From positions 155,085,152 to 155,149,151 of the forward strand of contig CP136066.1 in the NCBI GenBank assembly GCA_032622095.1: 64,000 nucleotides of DNA, read 5' to 3'. The notes under the pieces were generated by a model, which saw only the letters and a program-made list of their open reading frames with translations, did no database searches and was not told where the DNA came from. A program made the translations under genes and the position numbers. Below, one piece after another: positions 11,765 to 23,317 of the stretch. The DNA comes from Siphonodentalium dalli. Lineage: Eukaryota; Mollusca; Scaphopoda; Gadilida; Siphonodentaliidae. Every line of letters begins with the position of its first letter. Position 1 is the stretch's first letter.

Positions 11765-14709
11765 TTTAAACAATATTTTATTTTAACTAAAAGGAACAGA
11801 ATTACAAACAATAAATACATGACATATAATTATAAATTGTTCAAAAGAGGATTGGGCAACAAGCTTAGGGGCCTTTGTCAAGTCCTATCCTCAGAAAATA
11901 AATGTTACCCCAGGTATCTTGGAATAGATACCATTGGGTTATAGCAGACGGTTTTAGTTATGTATGGTCCGAATAGTAAAGTTTAGATGAAAGGAAATAG
12001 AAAGGGAGTGCAGGCAGTGGTTGAAAAGGGGTAGGTGAACTTACCATTAACAGCAGGATAAGATATGTCACGGAGAAATAAGAGAGGATTGTATCATGTT
12101 AAATTGATCACCATTTATCGTCACAGGCCAAAGAAGATTCTAAATTCAAAACAAATTTGAACCCAATTGGAGGGAATTTGAAAACGGCGGGTTATCAGAA
12201 TTATTTACGTTCCATTAATGAGCTGTTTAGTTTATGTATTTAATAAGTGACGAAGTGTGTATGTGCCATAACTAATTATTCAATTGTAGAGGGCGAGGTG
12301 GTAGGGCTAAAACACGTGCAGTAATTGTAATTTAAGACATTTACATATAGATTATTACTAATATGATTGTTTCGGCTTAAACCACCTTACCCGTTAGTTA
12401 GAAACGCCCAGAACAGATAACGAACTTCTGTACCACATCGAAAATTTTAATGTTCAAATCATCAGCGAATTCTGGCGACCCATACAGTAGTATATCGGGT
12501 GATATTCTAATTGATGGTAGATCAGCTAACATTTCAGTTCTTGCTTGAGTATATAATGGACATTTCAAGAGAAAATGATATGCAGATTCAATTTCAAAGC
12601 CACCACAAGGACACACCGGGGACTCTTTAAGGTGATTTGTGACAAGGTCTTTGTTCAGGTTACTGCATCCCAATCTGATTCTAGTATGATAAACTTGAGC
12701 TTTAAGAGAATAACTATGGTATTAAAATTTGGCAATCTTTGAACGACCAGTGTTAATGTTTCGTTTAAATGCTGCAAACGTTTCTGAAGACCCTACTGAG
12801 TCCGATAAGCTGTTCCAAGCACGTGTAGCAGATGGTAGGAATGTATACATATAGTAATTAGTATTACAATCAGGAGGGTGGATGTTGGGATATCTAAAAT
12901 TGTAGCCAGTTGAGGGAGAATCAGGTGGAATCATATTAGATAAGTAGGATGGAGCTCTGTGTTTTGCCATATTGTAAAACTGAATTATTTTCTGCTTATG
13001 CCCGCGTTGTGCAAGCGGTTCCCAACCTGTTTCAAGTAATAAGTTCCTATCGCTAGCACTTCTGGTTGCCCAGTGACTATTCTTGACATTTCATACTGGA
13101 TATCCTCAATTCTATCACTCGTGCACTTGGGGATATTATCCCATACATGTGATGCTTAATCTAAATTTATGTCTTTTTACAAGGTTTACTCTCTTCCATG
13201 CCTTATCAATTATGCTACAGAAGTGACTTTCCCATGACCCAGAACTATCGAATGTGACTCCAAGATGTGTGTGACTACTTCAGTTATTTCAGATCCATTC
13301 ATGAAGAGGGGCGGATGGTTTGTGTGTTGCTTTCCTGGATACTACTATAGCTTCGGTCTTTATGGGGTTAAACTTTACTAGCCACTTTTGTGACCATTCA
13401 AAAATAGTACTAATATCTTTGTTGATTATTTCAGCAGCGAGAGTTGGGTTTTCAACACATAAATATATCGATGTGTCATCTGCAAAAAGACGGATGTTAC
13501 ACACAATTTTGTCGGTTATGTCATTTATATAGATAAGAAATAATAGCGGTCCGATAGACCCCTGGGGCACGCTCGCAGATATGCATTTCCAATCTGAACT
13601 AACGTTATCTATAAATACTCTCTGTTGTCGACATTCTAAGTATGATTCTAAAAGCTTAAGTAAGTTACCTCCGAATCCCATTTGCCTAATTTTAAATAGG
13701 AGAACCTTGTACCAAACCTTATCAAAGGCTTTACTAATGTCACAAAAATACAGCGCACCTCCTTACCATCATCTAGGGATCTAATAATATAATCATACAC
13801 ATCAGTAATTTGGTATACTGCGGAATCACCTGTTGTAAAGCCAGACTGATAGACAGGGATTAGGTTAAGTTCATTAATGTATGCTGACATATATTTATAA
13901 ATACACTTCTCGTACGTTTTGGATAAACAACTTAAGAGTGAGATAGGACGATAGTTCGATATGATGCTAGGATCACCGGTTTTAAAAATGGGAGTAATGT
14001 TTGCTTTTTTTCCATTCGCATGGGTAATACCTTTTTTGGGTGAATATGTTAAAGACGTGCACAAGGGGTTTACTAAGAGCTGAAGCACAGTTTTTGAGTA
14101 TACGGGGACTAATCGTGTCGGGTCCACATGATTTAGATACTTTTAGGGCTCTTAGGACGTTAATGTCCAAGTCATTTAATTCGGGATCAGTTTATAGGAG
14201 TAGGTGTCATGTCAATGTTATGAGAATTGTCATCAATTTGCGATATTTCGCAAAATTAATCGTTCAGTGCATTAGCTTTGTCGTAGGGGGATACTAGATA
14301 ACAGTTGTCACATGGAGTGGGGGTATGGATTTTTTACTATTTTGGAAAATTATATTTTGTAGATTCTTCCACCAGGTCGAGGTGTCGGTATGTATGTCAT
14401 TTAAAGTGTTGTCGATTTTCTTTTCGTAATCATTCTTTGCTTTCCTCACTGCGTCTACACATTGGTTACGAATCATACGAAAGTTCGACCAAGCAGTCGA
14501 CGAATTAGTATGTTTCGCCTTCTTGTGTAACCTATTGCGTTTTCGCATTAGTTTCTTTATGCCACATGAGAGCCAAGGTGGGGCGTTCTTCCGTATACAA
14601 ACAGTTTTTGTTGGAATATATCTGATGCAGTCATCTGTTATTAATTGTGTCAATGTTTGCAATCGTAGATACGTGTCGATCCGAACAGATTTTTCTAAAG
14701 TTCCAATTG
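11765..14709 (-). mobile_element. 5'-truncated LINE (CR1/Jockey-type) inserted in the hAT gene
   Basis: Read on the minus strand it holds, in broken frames: a pre-RT region (APPWLSCGIKKLMRKRNRLH at 14731..14294), reverse transcriptase pieces (ISNYRPISLLSCLSKTYEK at 14127..13648; SVPQGSIGPLLFLIYINDIT and the catalytic RLFADDTSIYL at 13681..13289) and C-terminal pieces (12970..12722; SPVCPCGGFEIESAYHFLLKCP at 12673..12398). About 600 bp of 3' untranslated sequence follows, with an AATAAA near 11780. Endonuclease and ORF1 are missing. GGACTTAG at 11757..11764 and GGACTTGG at 14710..14717 act as a target duplication. Skipping the LINE restores the hAT frame. Several frameshifts make this copy inactive. 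Confidence 0.85.
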
Positions 14710-14780
14710 GGACTTGGCTCGAAGGAGACAAAATGTGGAATCCAGTAAATTAACGCCCTCCAAATTTATAGAGGATACCG
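14710..14780 (+). pseudogene. hAT transposase fragment between the LINE and the giant element
   Basis: Read on the plus strand from the right copy of the LINE duplication, this 71-bp scrap encodes DLARRQNVESSKLTPSKFIE and continues in phase both backward into the fragment ending at 11764 and forward into the hAT piece beginning at 34693. It ends with GGATACCG (14773..14780), the left target duplication of the giant element. It is the key piece showing that two insertions split one gene. Confidence 0.75.
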
Positions 14781-15288
14781 CACAGGTCCCCTGGTGCGAT
14801 ACCACCCCTACAAGTATATATACTAATACAAGGTTTGGAAGCAGTTGACTCAATTCTAGCATAGGGTTAACTCGAGGGAAAAAATCACCAAAAATCCATC
14901 GACACGAGCTCAAGCCATATATCACGTTCGATGAACCACATTCCCACCTTTAATTTGGTATATGCCCCGTTCCGATGCATGAAAGCGTTTTGGATATATT
15001 GCGAAATTTGGGCGCATTTTCAAAATCGGACAAACACTTGAACGGAGAGCGATATAAATAGAACTCCAAATGAGTCCATTGCTATAATACACAAACTCTC
15101 GTTCCGCGAAGTAACCCCTACATATATCGCACCAAATTAATCAGCGATGCATGCTGATTTCATCCCATCCATTTAATCAACGAAACGAGCCATCACTCGA
15201 ACGATAAACGAATAAATACAATTAGCGAATATGAGAAATTAGAAGGAATCTCTTTTTTCAACCATTTTGGTTGCGCCGCAGCAAATTT
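14781..15288 (+). repeat. Left terminal inverted repeat of the giant element
   Basis: The first 460 bp are an inverted match to 34225..34684; the only difference noticed is in GAACGGAGAG versus GAACAGAGAG. Similarity is interrupted after 15240 and returns in the CAACCATTTTGG / CCGCAGCAAATT blocks to about 15288. The outer ~45 bp are shared with the palindromic MITEs. Non-coding. Confidence 0.9.
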
Positions 15289-18200
15289 ACAACAATTTTC
15301 CCATTGGCCAAAATCGATTCAGAATAAGTATATTATAAAATTGCTTACAAGTTCTTAAATATTTCTATGTCAGTATTTATATTACCAATATTTTATTAAT
15401 TAATCCCAAAATAAAAGAAACGGTATATTGTCCGCTTTTTCATTTAAATATACCGAATGAATCACATGCGAGTATGACCTTCGACCTCGGGGTCACCTAA
15501 AAATTCCGCGAAAATTGAAAACGGTCAACTTCATTGCCTGTAACCGAATCTTGCTTCAAATTAGTTGTTATTTTTAAAAAATATGCAAATCGTAACATGG
15601 TCAGTAAGATTACATACTAATGCATGCTACACAGCAATTGTCAGTAATTTCCATCACCCAGCATGTGAGAAAATTAACATAAAATAAAATAATTTGACAA
15701 TAAATTTTGGAAATTGCATTGGGGCTGGAATGGCTTTGCTTAAATGGCACCACAGCTGACAGCCTAACACATGTACCCCTGGTGTGATACCATGACTACA
15801 TGTATATATACGATCATATACATATGTATATACTTGGTACGTGGTACCGCCCCAGTGGACCTTTGCTTGGCACCTTGCCAATCATTAATATTGATGGTCT
15901 TGAGGACAGATTCAAACTTGAGAAAGGTCTAGTGAACCATTTTGAGCACAATACAATAATAAATCAAATATGAAAGTAACACCAGAGGAATATATGCCGT
16001 AGGTTCACAAATCTAATTGTATGTATAATTGTATATACATACCGGTAATACAATGACCCCCTATATACTATTACATAAAATACTGAAGTGGCAGTGGTGC
16101 TATCGCCCCAAATTACCTGTGCCTCTACTATGACTTAAGGAGTTGTCACTAGGGGTTGAACTGCTAGTTCCCGGGGTTATTATACCATATGGGTCACTAA
16201 AGTTTTGATTGGGGATGCAGCAGGCCTAACCATTTTTTTTGGCATTATAATATAAATTAATAACTATGATATGCATGGTTTCTCGTGGGATGCAGGGCAT
16301 TGCACGCTCCATATTTCCATCAAATAGTCTTGCTGTGATCCAATCACCAAGCATCCATTGTACATATGAATGTCACTCATGTAACTGCACTGCTTTGGAA
16401 AAATTCATCTGGATATACCTTGGATGGATATTTGTTCATAGTCAAATTCACGCACCTCTACTTGAATAACTGAGGTCAGTGAGGTGGCATCCACATACTG
16501 TAGAACTTGAATATCCCAACAGTTTTTGTATCATTATCTCACATTTGATACAGCTGTTTGATAAAAGAAAAAACATTGAAACAACCATTTCATAACAAAA
16601 TAGCTTTATTCAACATAATAAATCAGCAACATGTCAATAGCTTAAATGGGATCTGTACACTGAATCCAGCCATTTGTTGGGCCATCTCCTATTATACTCA
16701 ACATAATATATACAACAAATACACTAATGTGATCTATGGATAATGTAAACAACATGGTAATTATAATAAAAATTAGTATATGGCTTCGTTATAATTATCA
16801 GATTGTTATAGGGTAGTGATTCTCTGTGCATTTGTTTAATTCTCATTCTTGGCTCATAGTAATTCTTTTATGGGATATCTTCTGTTTAGTAGAGTAGGAG
16901 ACGGCCCCATAAATCTCCTTTTAATATTAAACTATTTTAACCTATGAAATTAAATTAGTAAGTGCCTTGTTCAAGGGCGATTCTCAACGTCAGGTATGTT
17001 ACAGTGAACACATTTGGTATTAAAAGGTGATAACTATTCAAAAAACATAATGACGTAACTAATAATTTCATAAGTTTCGGAATAGTCAACAATATATGCA
17101 AACATTATAAAATAACAAAATAACTGGCCTTTGGTGTATTCAAATGATATACAGAGAAGACGATGTGTCATTTACATTACGTGCAAAAAATACTATTTCA
17201 TTACCAACTGATGAAATTCAGCAGCACTCTTGAATTATGTATTTTCAGATCAATTATTAATGGGGTTGCGATACTTCTCGTCTGTTTCCCAATGACAAAA
17301 TTATCCTCAAATTACTTTGTAGTAACTCTTAATTTGTTATCACGTACATGTACGTTACATGAAAATGTCATGCACGTTACATCTCTGACTCAGTAATTTG
17401 TTCCCATTAAAACACTGATTAAAATGGCTAATGTATATGGCAACTATTTGAGAATGTCATTGACCATATTCTACATACCTTTATGTCAATTTCATTACAA
17501 ATAAGCTACGGTAACTAGAGCTTACAAGTTGCTTTGTCGATTTTATGAAATTGGCGCCAATGCCTCAGCCATATAATATTAATAAGAAAAAAATAAAATT
17601 GCAGAAGCAATAGTTTCCACATTGTCATTAGTCCAACATTTTCGATAGCAAATACATTTAAGTTAAATGATTTAACATGCAAAATTCGTTTCCCTTCTGC
17701 TGACTGTATACGAAAGGATAGAGAATTGTGCATGTATGACATTTAGAGCTATGGTGCCTGTTTGCTCAGATTTGCCCTCGATTCAACAAAGTGATGATGA
17801 ACAGAAAATCAACAAATATTTTCAGAGAATCCATATTAGTATGGTGGAATTATCTCATCCACAATTAAGAAAATTATTTGCTTATAAAATAAATGACATT
17901 TAATAGTTATTATAGTGTCAGATTGAAAAGTAAGAAATATCGAACTGCCATATACTGGTTTCCTTCATTCAATCTAAATTAGTGTTGAATAATATAAAAA
18001 TGTTTGCATAACAATTTGACAACACTCAATTTCAGGGAAATGCATAAATGAGATACCGGTATTTGCTGAGAATCACCTCAATGTGTGACTATTATTGTTA
18101 TCCAACTTATTGAAAAAACACTAAGAGAAATGTTCGCAATTGACGTTGACAAGATTTATCATATCAGTTGTCTTTTTTAATCTTTCACTAAAGCTGTAAC

Positions 18201-18420
18201 TGATTACAATAGACCATAATCATTTTTGTTTCGCATTCCAGCCGATATCACTGTACCGTATAGAATTAGAAGAAAATATAGGGTATGGGGTCTTTTAGAC
18301 AAGATCCGGATACATGTATCTTGTTAACCTTGTCAGAAAAAAAAATCTAAAATATTTTTGAGGAATTTTTCCGATATGCTGAATCCATTTATGAACAGAT
18401 GTGTAAGTTAGGTCCATTGG
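15289..18420. other. Left non-coding interior of the giant element
   Basis: AT-rich, without a supported exon. The transposase gene on the plus strand needs at least one upstream exon (see 23318) and that exon may lie here or nearer, but no convincing candidate with a GT donor in the right phase was recognised. A diverged palindromic MITE sits at 15768..15865, and a half-copy (GGTGATACCACCACC) near 18420. Confidence 0.5.
15768..15865. mobile_element. Diverged palindromic MITE of the giant-element family
   Basis: Reads CACATGTACCCCTGGTGTGATACC at the left and a decayed inverse (GGTACCGCCCCAGTGGACC) at the right, with TATATA-rich centre. Same layout as the better copies at 19410 and 20195. Several substitutions; no target duplication visible, so this is an older copy. 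Confidence 0.6.
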
Positions 18421-18582
18421 GGTGATACCACCACCACCAGACTATATCTTATAATACTTATATTTATCATATGACTTGTCATTTTTTGTGTGGACTTTAT
18501 AACATTTCATATATTGCTCTGAAATTACTTAGTTTTTAAAGATAGTGAGCATTGCTGTTAAAATAGCCACATCCATTAAAAC

Positions 18583-18770
18583 CACAGGTCAACCACAGGT
18601 CCCCTGGTGCGATACCACCCCTACAAGTATATATACTAATACATATATTAGTATATATACTTGTAGGGGTGGTATCGCACCAGGGGACCTGTGAGGTCAA
18701 CTGGTGCGATACCACCACTATATCTATTACACTAGTATATACTTGTGGTGATAAAGCACCAGGGTACCTG
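18583..18770. mobile_element. Palindromic MITE (outer copy) that hosts another copy
   Basis: The outer copy begins CACAGGTC at 18583, is interrupted after AGGTCAAC (18586..18593) and resumes at 18702 with TGGTGCGATACCACCAC, ending near 18770 with GGGTACCTG. TTAAAAC on either side (18576..18582 and 18771..18777) looks like its own target duplication. Its terminal repeat was the target for the inner copy at 18594..18693. Confidence 0.75.
18594..18693. mobile_element. Palindromic MITE, inner copy, with perfect 8-bp TSD
   Basis: A 100-bp near-perfect palindrome: CACAGGTCCCCTGGTGCG ... TATATA centre ... inverse ending GGGGACCTGTG. AGGTCAAC stands on both sides (18586..18593 and 18694..18701), an exact 8-bp duplication. 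Its ~45-bp arms equal the tips of the giant element, so the same transposase probably moved it. It would fold into a near-complete hairpin. Confidence 0.9.
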
Positions 18771-19409
18771 TTAAAACTGCCATAAAAAGAAACAATATTA
18801 TATTATAGACAAACTTTGTTCTTACACTAATCATATATATCACGTAAATTGCTGTGTTATGTAAACAAACAGTACGTAAAGAGTATGCAATAAGCAAAAC
18901 ACCGGGGAGACCCCTGCAAGAGAACTTTGGTTATAAATGCCACCAAGTTGTTTACAACATACTAGTTTTCGCTCACTAATCCTCGCCTCTCAATGGGTCA
19001 CCGTGAATGACTCTCATAAAAACATTGCTTGGTGTTTTGCTTTAATATCGCCAACTATTTACATGCTGTATATAAGCAAACACTCGGCTCACACAAAGTG
19101 TGTTTTGTGGATACTATCGCATTCATACTATAATTATACCATACTAATAGTATATTTTCTTGAGGAAATTTTCATAATATGGTAACTGTTATTTCTAAAT
19201 TATTACATACTAGCTAATGTACCTGAATTCGTCCTGACTATAGCGTTGAACAATACTGAGCGAACAACGTTGAACAGTAGCTAGTCAAGGACACGGTCGC
19301 ACGTGAAATTGGACCCACCCATATTGTTCCCGGGATCAAAGTAGCCCTACATACCAAATATGAGTCGGATCGGTCAAGCAGTTTTCGAGTCTATAACACA
19401 CATAGACAG

Positions 19410-19501
19410 CACAGGTCCCCTGGTGCGATACCACCCCTACAAGTATATATATGTATTAGTATATATACTTGTAGGGGTGGTATCGCACCAGGGGACCTGT
19501 G
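19410..19501. mobile_element. Palindromic MITE with perfect 8-bp TSD (ATAGACAG)
   Basis: 92 bp, arms identical to the giant-element tip with the (C/T)CCCTACAAGTATATATA variant. ATAGACAG occurs at 19402..19409 and 19502..19509. Non-coding; mobilised in trans. Confidence 0.9.
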
Positions 19502-20194
19502 ATAGACAGCAGTTCCAAAATATATGATAGATAACGAAGGCCATCCGTACCTTTAATAAAACCTTCTGTCGATTTCATTAGTTGTGTTAAAAATAGACAA
19601 GTTGATTGACCCAACTACAATGTAGTGATTTACTAGCCGTGCATGTTTGGAGAATTGAGATTTTCTTTTCTTTTGGTCTGATTAATTTATATTGAAAAAA
19701 AGGTTGGCTTATTGCTAATAACAGTAAATATCACAAGAGTTAATGATGCAGGACCTATTCGCCACATTATTGTGTCAAAAAGTTTATAATAAAAAGAATC
19801 TGGCCTATTTTATTTGGCAAGTGAATATTAAGTACACTATAATGCCTTCCATTGGAGTCAAATAAAGATGCACGCCATATTAGAAAAAATGTGTTGAAAT
19901 TAAAACTTTTTCATGGACCTTAGACATAGTTTGAGGCAAGTACATGTCACCAAAAGTCGACAAGCCTTACGTACCATATATGGTATCATACATGTGCAGT
20001 ACTACATTTAAAAGACGAAATGTTGCAGTTAATTCAGGTTGATTTAATACCTGCTTTATATTTTTTGTCCTGAAATAAATCTCGGCAGTGTAAATCTTGG
20101 CACCTTCTAAATGAAGTGATTTACTCAAACATAAAAAAGTGTACACCCTGAAATGACTAGATGGATTTTTAGGCATAAACTTAGTATTTTTAGC

Positions 20195-20281
20195 CACAGG
20201 TCCCCTGATGCGATACCACCACTACAAGTATATATACTATATATATACTTGTAGTGGTGGTATTGCACCAGGGAACCTGTG
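20195..20281. mobile_element. Palindromic MITE with near-perfect 8-bp TSD
   Basis: 87 bp; begins CACAGGTCCCCTGATGCG and ends in the inverse (GCACCAGGGAACCTGTG), with a TATATA centre. Flanks TTTTTAGC (20187..20194) and TTTTAAGC (20282..20289) differ at one base. It belongs to the ACCACTACAAG sub-type, as does 26768. Confidence 0.88.
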
Positions 20282-20357
20282 TTTTAAGCCAATCAAAAAG
20301 AATTGTGGGGTCGGAAAATTAGTGCTCTAACCCAGCGTACATCTTTATCATTATATA

Positions 20358-20768
20358 CAAACAAGCCTGCAAATAGCGTGTCTGTCATTTGTAGAATGAG
20401 GTCCCCAGAGGGTGAATTTAGTGATGCTATCCCTCACAGCAGGCTAGCATCACTGAAATCTTCCTCTGGAAACCTCATTCTGCTTAGGCCCTCAACTGCT
20501 ATGGTAGGTCTAGGATCAGATTGAAGTTCCCCAGTTGCAGTTGGCGATGTTCACCCATTAGTCATTCTCAGAAGGGAAAACGTAACTAAAACAATGTTAA
20601 TTTGCGACTATAGATACTTCCCAGAAGATGAGGCATTAGCAGTATAAGGTCTCCAGAGGGTGAATTTGGTGATGCTATCCCGCTTATGCGGGATAGCGTC
20701 ACTAAATTCACCCTGAGGGACCTAATTCTGCATAAGACTGACACGCTATTTGCAGGCTTGAATACAAA
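20358..20768. repeat. Pair of inverted hairpin modules at the 3' side of the helicase gene
   Basis: Two modules of about 130 bp (20358..20490 and 20638..20768) are inverted relative to each other (CAAGCCTGCAAATAGCGTGTC versus its inverse at the far end). Each is itself a hairpin: for example CTCCAGAGGGTGAATTTGGTG at 20650 pairs with the inverse ending in CACCCTGAGGGACC. They lie just past the stop of the helicase gene, so they could act in its 3' end processing, or be remains of a fold-back element. Confidence 0.6.
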
Positions 20769-20781
20769 TGCATAACAATTC

Positions 20782-22330
20782 CTAATCTTTTTTGAAAGCA
20801 TCTACGCACTTCATCTCAGTCTCTTGTGGCAAAGCGTTTTCTAGTTTTGTGCATAGTTGAGATTTCTTATCCTTCTGAACATATCTTAAACCATAAGCTT
20901 TGCACAAAATCTGCAATTGATCTTTCTTGAAAGACTGCAAGAATGAGGCATCAACAGTTGCACATGCTTTCAGCATATCATGAGAATGTTGTTTTCCAGG
21001 AGAATTGTCATCAACTATGGATGAAAATGTTACTGAGGTAGCCTGTACTTTTGATTTCTTTGTCACCATAATTTGCTTCCTATGAGCCATCTTTTTCTGA
21101 ACACATATCGATTCAAGGAAATCTTTCCGAAACTGGTTGAAAGTAACAGACAGGATTTTTTTTACAACTTCTTCAAAGAGTTCCCTTAGGCAAACTACTC
21201 TGTTTACAAGAAGCTGTACAACATGTGATACAGAATCTGAAGGGGAGTCAATGGTTGTAAGGAGCTTCTGTCCTCTGTTGATATCCATCCATTTCAACTG
21301 TAATTCCTCCGATCTTTCCAATTCTCCCCACACAGCGCCAAAAAGTTGATCACCATATATATTTAAATTCTTGTCTACCAGAAGTTTCAGACATAGTCCA
21401 CACAGACATTCGAAAAAGGCAAACACTTCATCTGTAATGTGAGTTAATCCTTTCGAAACAAATTGTTTATTCATGGTATAATGTAATGTTGATGGATCAC
21501 TTGATTCCCTCACTATGATATCTTCAGAGGTAGATAATGCTCTTAGAATTTCGACTTTCAATTTATTCTCCTTATATATAATATCAGATGTATTTGAAGA
21601 AAAACATGATGTCCGGATTGTTGTGGTGTATTTGAAAAGTAGCTTAGCAATACAATAACCGCTGACATATCTTATCTTTCCACGTGCACCACAGGTAATA
21701 TCTTCTTTAATATCCCTTGCCGTAATACTGCGTTCTGAAATTGGATAAAGACTCTCCTTTTTCTTCAACAGAAACTTACGACAACCAATGAACAAATTAA
21801 AACAGATATGGTACTGTACTGGAACAGATGCTGTGACAGTTTCACTAAACAGCAGCATACAACACAATTTATATAGTGAGCCAGTCTGATACTCATTTGA
21901 TTTCATACATATAGAATTCAGCTGTTCCTGTGAAACGGGGTCACATTTCTCCAACTCAATGCCACACATTTCCATTATATCTAGTAGTATCTGAAACTGC
22001 TTTGAAAGAAATATTTTCACTCTGTTTATGTGAATCTCACTGACCAACTTATCAATGGTCTGATTAATTTCCTCCTGTACCGATGTCAACGCTTCATCAT
22101 GCTTTATCCCCAACAGCACATCTTTAGTGTCAAAGTCCACTGGTATATCAGATTCTGTTAAATCATGAGGAATGTCTGCTATCAACTGATTAAAATCATT
22201 CTCAAATTCGTCCTCCTTCAATTCAAAGTCATTCTCATTTTCTGTGACTTCACATACAGAAAACTCAGACTGAGAAGGAATTTCATATTTGTCAGCTGTA
22301 TGACTGCTGGTAACATCCACATGTAACCAC
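20782..22330 (-). CDS. Helicase-fusion gene, exon 4: C-terminal P/THAP9-like region and SAP-like tail
   Basis: An open block of about 516 residues beginning after the acceptor TTTTCTAG (22334..22331) and ending at a TAA. The preceding exon (28860..29057) ends in phase 2 and this one supplies the missing base, so the frame is kept; the four exons sum to 2,874 nt, i.e. 957 codons plus stop. The block is acidic at first, then has KIRYVSGYCIAKLLFK, which resembles the Y-(I/V)-(A/S)-GY-V---KL segment that follows the catalytic domain in THAP9/P transposases. The last ~50 residues (FLQSFKKDQLQILCKAYGLR and on) look like a SAP-type DNA-binding helix pair. If unspliced it would lack an ATG (GTG is the first codon of the open block). 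Confidence is high for coding, lower for the fusion and the family assignment. Confidence 0.75.
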
Positions 22331-23317
22331 CTAGAAAAGAAAAGATTTGCATGTTCAGACTAAAATGATCTGATATGGACAAGTTTACAGAAACATATAT
22401 GAGATATCCTTAGCTCAACTTGATAAAATCAAGTTGATCTGGGTATATCCACAGGTTGCAATAATCCAATCAGAACACCTTCAATCAAACCCAACATGGC
22501 ATCAAGATTGAAGATATAAACGGTTTCCAAATTTTCGTATTAATGAAAGTGTCATGTGTACCGATTGATTCAAATGTGAAATCAAAGATGGCCACTGGCG
22601 GTCATGTTTTTTAACAATTCGGAAATGAAAATTACATAATAAGTTAATAACCCTGATATATAAAATATAAATTACAAAATGTAATTTGAAATTCTGCCTA
22701 TTAACCTTTTCATGATGGGAGCTGCGCTTGTGCATCATTAAATATGCTGTGCCAGTACATTCTCTTATACATGCGAGTCTCCATAGGAAGCCTCACATAT
22801 ATAAGAGAATGCACTGGCTTACAAGTTCAAGGTAAATATTGTTAGGCCAAGTACTCTAATATATGTGAGGCTCCTTATGGGAGACTCATATATAAGATAA
22901 TATATTGGCACAGGGTTTTTTCTCTAAAAATTTCAGGGAATTCCAGTTATGAAAGGGTTAAACTATCGATAGCACACAAGACTATCAGAGTGTGCAAGAT
23001 ATTTTTTGTCCAACTTAACAGAGTGGTTAGTGTTATCTGACATACCAGTAATCTACAAATGTAGCTGTGAAATACATGCCTTCATGACTAGCTAACTGGA
23101 AGTTACCGGAACATTATGAATCTGGACACAACTTTTAAATAATTCCAGAGTCTGTAGATGTACCACATGTAATTATAAGTACATGTATAATACTCATACA
23201 TAATGGGGGGGGGGGGGGTGACCACAAGCAGACATGTGTATTTAATTAATGTAAAGCATGGAAATGAAATTTAATGTACCACTGATACTTACAAAAACAT
23301 ATACATGTATATTATAG
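22331..23317. other. Region between the two opposed genes inside the giant element
   Basis: Part of intron 3 of the helicase gene (minus strand) and presumably intron or upstream sequence of the transposase gene (plus strand). Apart from the piggyBac-like MITE at 22705..22957 and a G-homopolymer near 23205..23217, nothing is recognised. A 5' exon for the transposase could be hidden here. Confidence 0.5.
22705..22957. mobile_element. piggyBac-like MITE with TTAA borders
   Basis: TTAA at 22701..22704 and 22958..22961. The left end CCTTTTCATGATGGGAGC and the inverted right end CCCTTTCATAACTGGA match. The interior has further imperfect inverted parts (CATTCTCTTATA / TATAAGAGAATG). Related copies: 8413..8589 and 28716..28832. 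Non-coding. Confidence 0.7.

Noticed and set aside
14695..14925. Minus-strand open frame across the left edge of the giant element
   Set aside because: It spans LINE, hAT and TIR sequence; a chance frame across two insertion junctions.
19231..19300. Imperfect palindrome GTCCTGACTATAGCG / GTCCTTGACTAGCTAC
   Set aside because: Pairing is too patchy to separate from chance in AT-rich DNA; no flanking duplication.
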